In this document: positions 63,790 through 64,000 of the stretch, in pieces
Position numbering within the stretch: position 1 is the first letter of the stretch
Layout: every line of letters begins with the position of its first letter
Assembly (NCBI RefSeq): GCF_026212465.1
Contig: NC_080048.1
Span: 22,145,232 to 22,209,231, forward strand
From: Amaranthus tricolor
Lineage: Eukaryota; Streptophyta; Magnoliopsida; Caryophyllales; Amaranthaceae
Reading direction: 5' to 3'
DNA: 64,000 bases
The notes under the pieces: generated by a model
Told to the model about the DNA's origin: nothing
Databases searched by the model: none
What the model saw: only the letters and a program-made list of their open reading frames with translations
Translations under genes and position numbers: made by a program

Positions 63790-64000
63790 ACCCTTACACT
63801 TCAAACAAGCAATAAAACAAGAGAATTGGGTTAAAGCCATGAATGAAGAGCTAGCAACCTTAGAGCTCAATAAGACATGGGACTTGTCTGTTCATCTTGC
63901 TGGTAAACAAGCAATAGCTTGCAAATGGATTTATAAAACTAAATACAAAGCTGATGGGTGTAAAGAAAAAGATAAGGGTAGGGTGGTTGTCCTGGGTAAC
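63790..64000 (+). pseudogene. Third Copia: start of reverse transcriptase (partial)
   Basis: Encodes HFKQAIKQENWVKAMNEELA, LELNKTWDLSVHL, KQAIACKWIYKTKYKADG and GRVVVLGN, the standard Copia RT N-terminal blocks. It is cut by the window edge. Confidence 0.8.

Overview
The window reads as nuclear DNA of a flowering plant, probably a eudicot. It is AT-rich and holds a long tandem satellite, an intron-containing wax ester synthase/diacylglycerol acyltransferase (WSD) gene with GT..AG splice sites, many Ty1/Copia retrotransposon remains with tRNA-Met-type primer sites, and a 5S-rRNA-bearing LTR of the Cassandra type. No species can be named from the sequence alone. There are no prokaryotic genes, CRISPR arrays or intact tRNA/rRNA genes.

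Layout. (1) 1 to about 33,800 is a satellite array with a monomer near 168 bp, all in one orientation, roughly 190-195 monomers. It runs off the left edge. At 2067-3235 it is interrupted by a Copia-type solo LTR with a perfect 5-bp target duplication. The array holds several higher-order repeat (HOR) regimes; the clearest is three almost identical 1,808-bp units at 9533-14956. (2) About 33,800-37,100 is AT-rich flank with two diverged, directly repeated Copia LTR-like segments. (3) 37,153-56,150 holds five recognisable exons of one WSD gene (37153-37890, 41959-42031, 42117-42184, 55537-55749, 56013-56150). They join in frame to about 410 codons; the C-terminal exon is not seen. Intron 1 holds an antisense Copia gag relic. 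Intron 3 is 13.35 kb because an old Copia element (42310-54627, LTRs near 2 kb, TSD TAAAT) landed in it and was then hit by a second, opposite-strand Copia element (44590-49639). (4) About 58,312 to the right edge is a third Copia element on the + strand, interrupted in gag by a 2,203-bp solo LTR (TSD GTGGG, containing about 187 bp of TA repeat) and in integrase by a 266-bp Cassandra-like solo LTR with a 5S rRNA segment.

How it fits together. The only candidate host gene is the WSD locus. Its exons are open and motif-complete as far as they go (HHxxxDG acyltransferase motif, NDxxxG motif), so it may still be expressed if the long introns are spliced and a last exon lies beyond the window. Everything else is repeat DNA, and the insertion order can be read from the nesting: satellite before solo LTR; WSD intron before outer Copia before inner Copia; third Copia before its two solo LTRs. 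All retroelement reading frames seen are broken. Coordinates of decayed pol segments are approximate; exon, TSD and HOR boundaries were read base by base.
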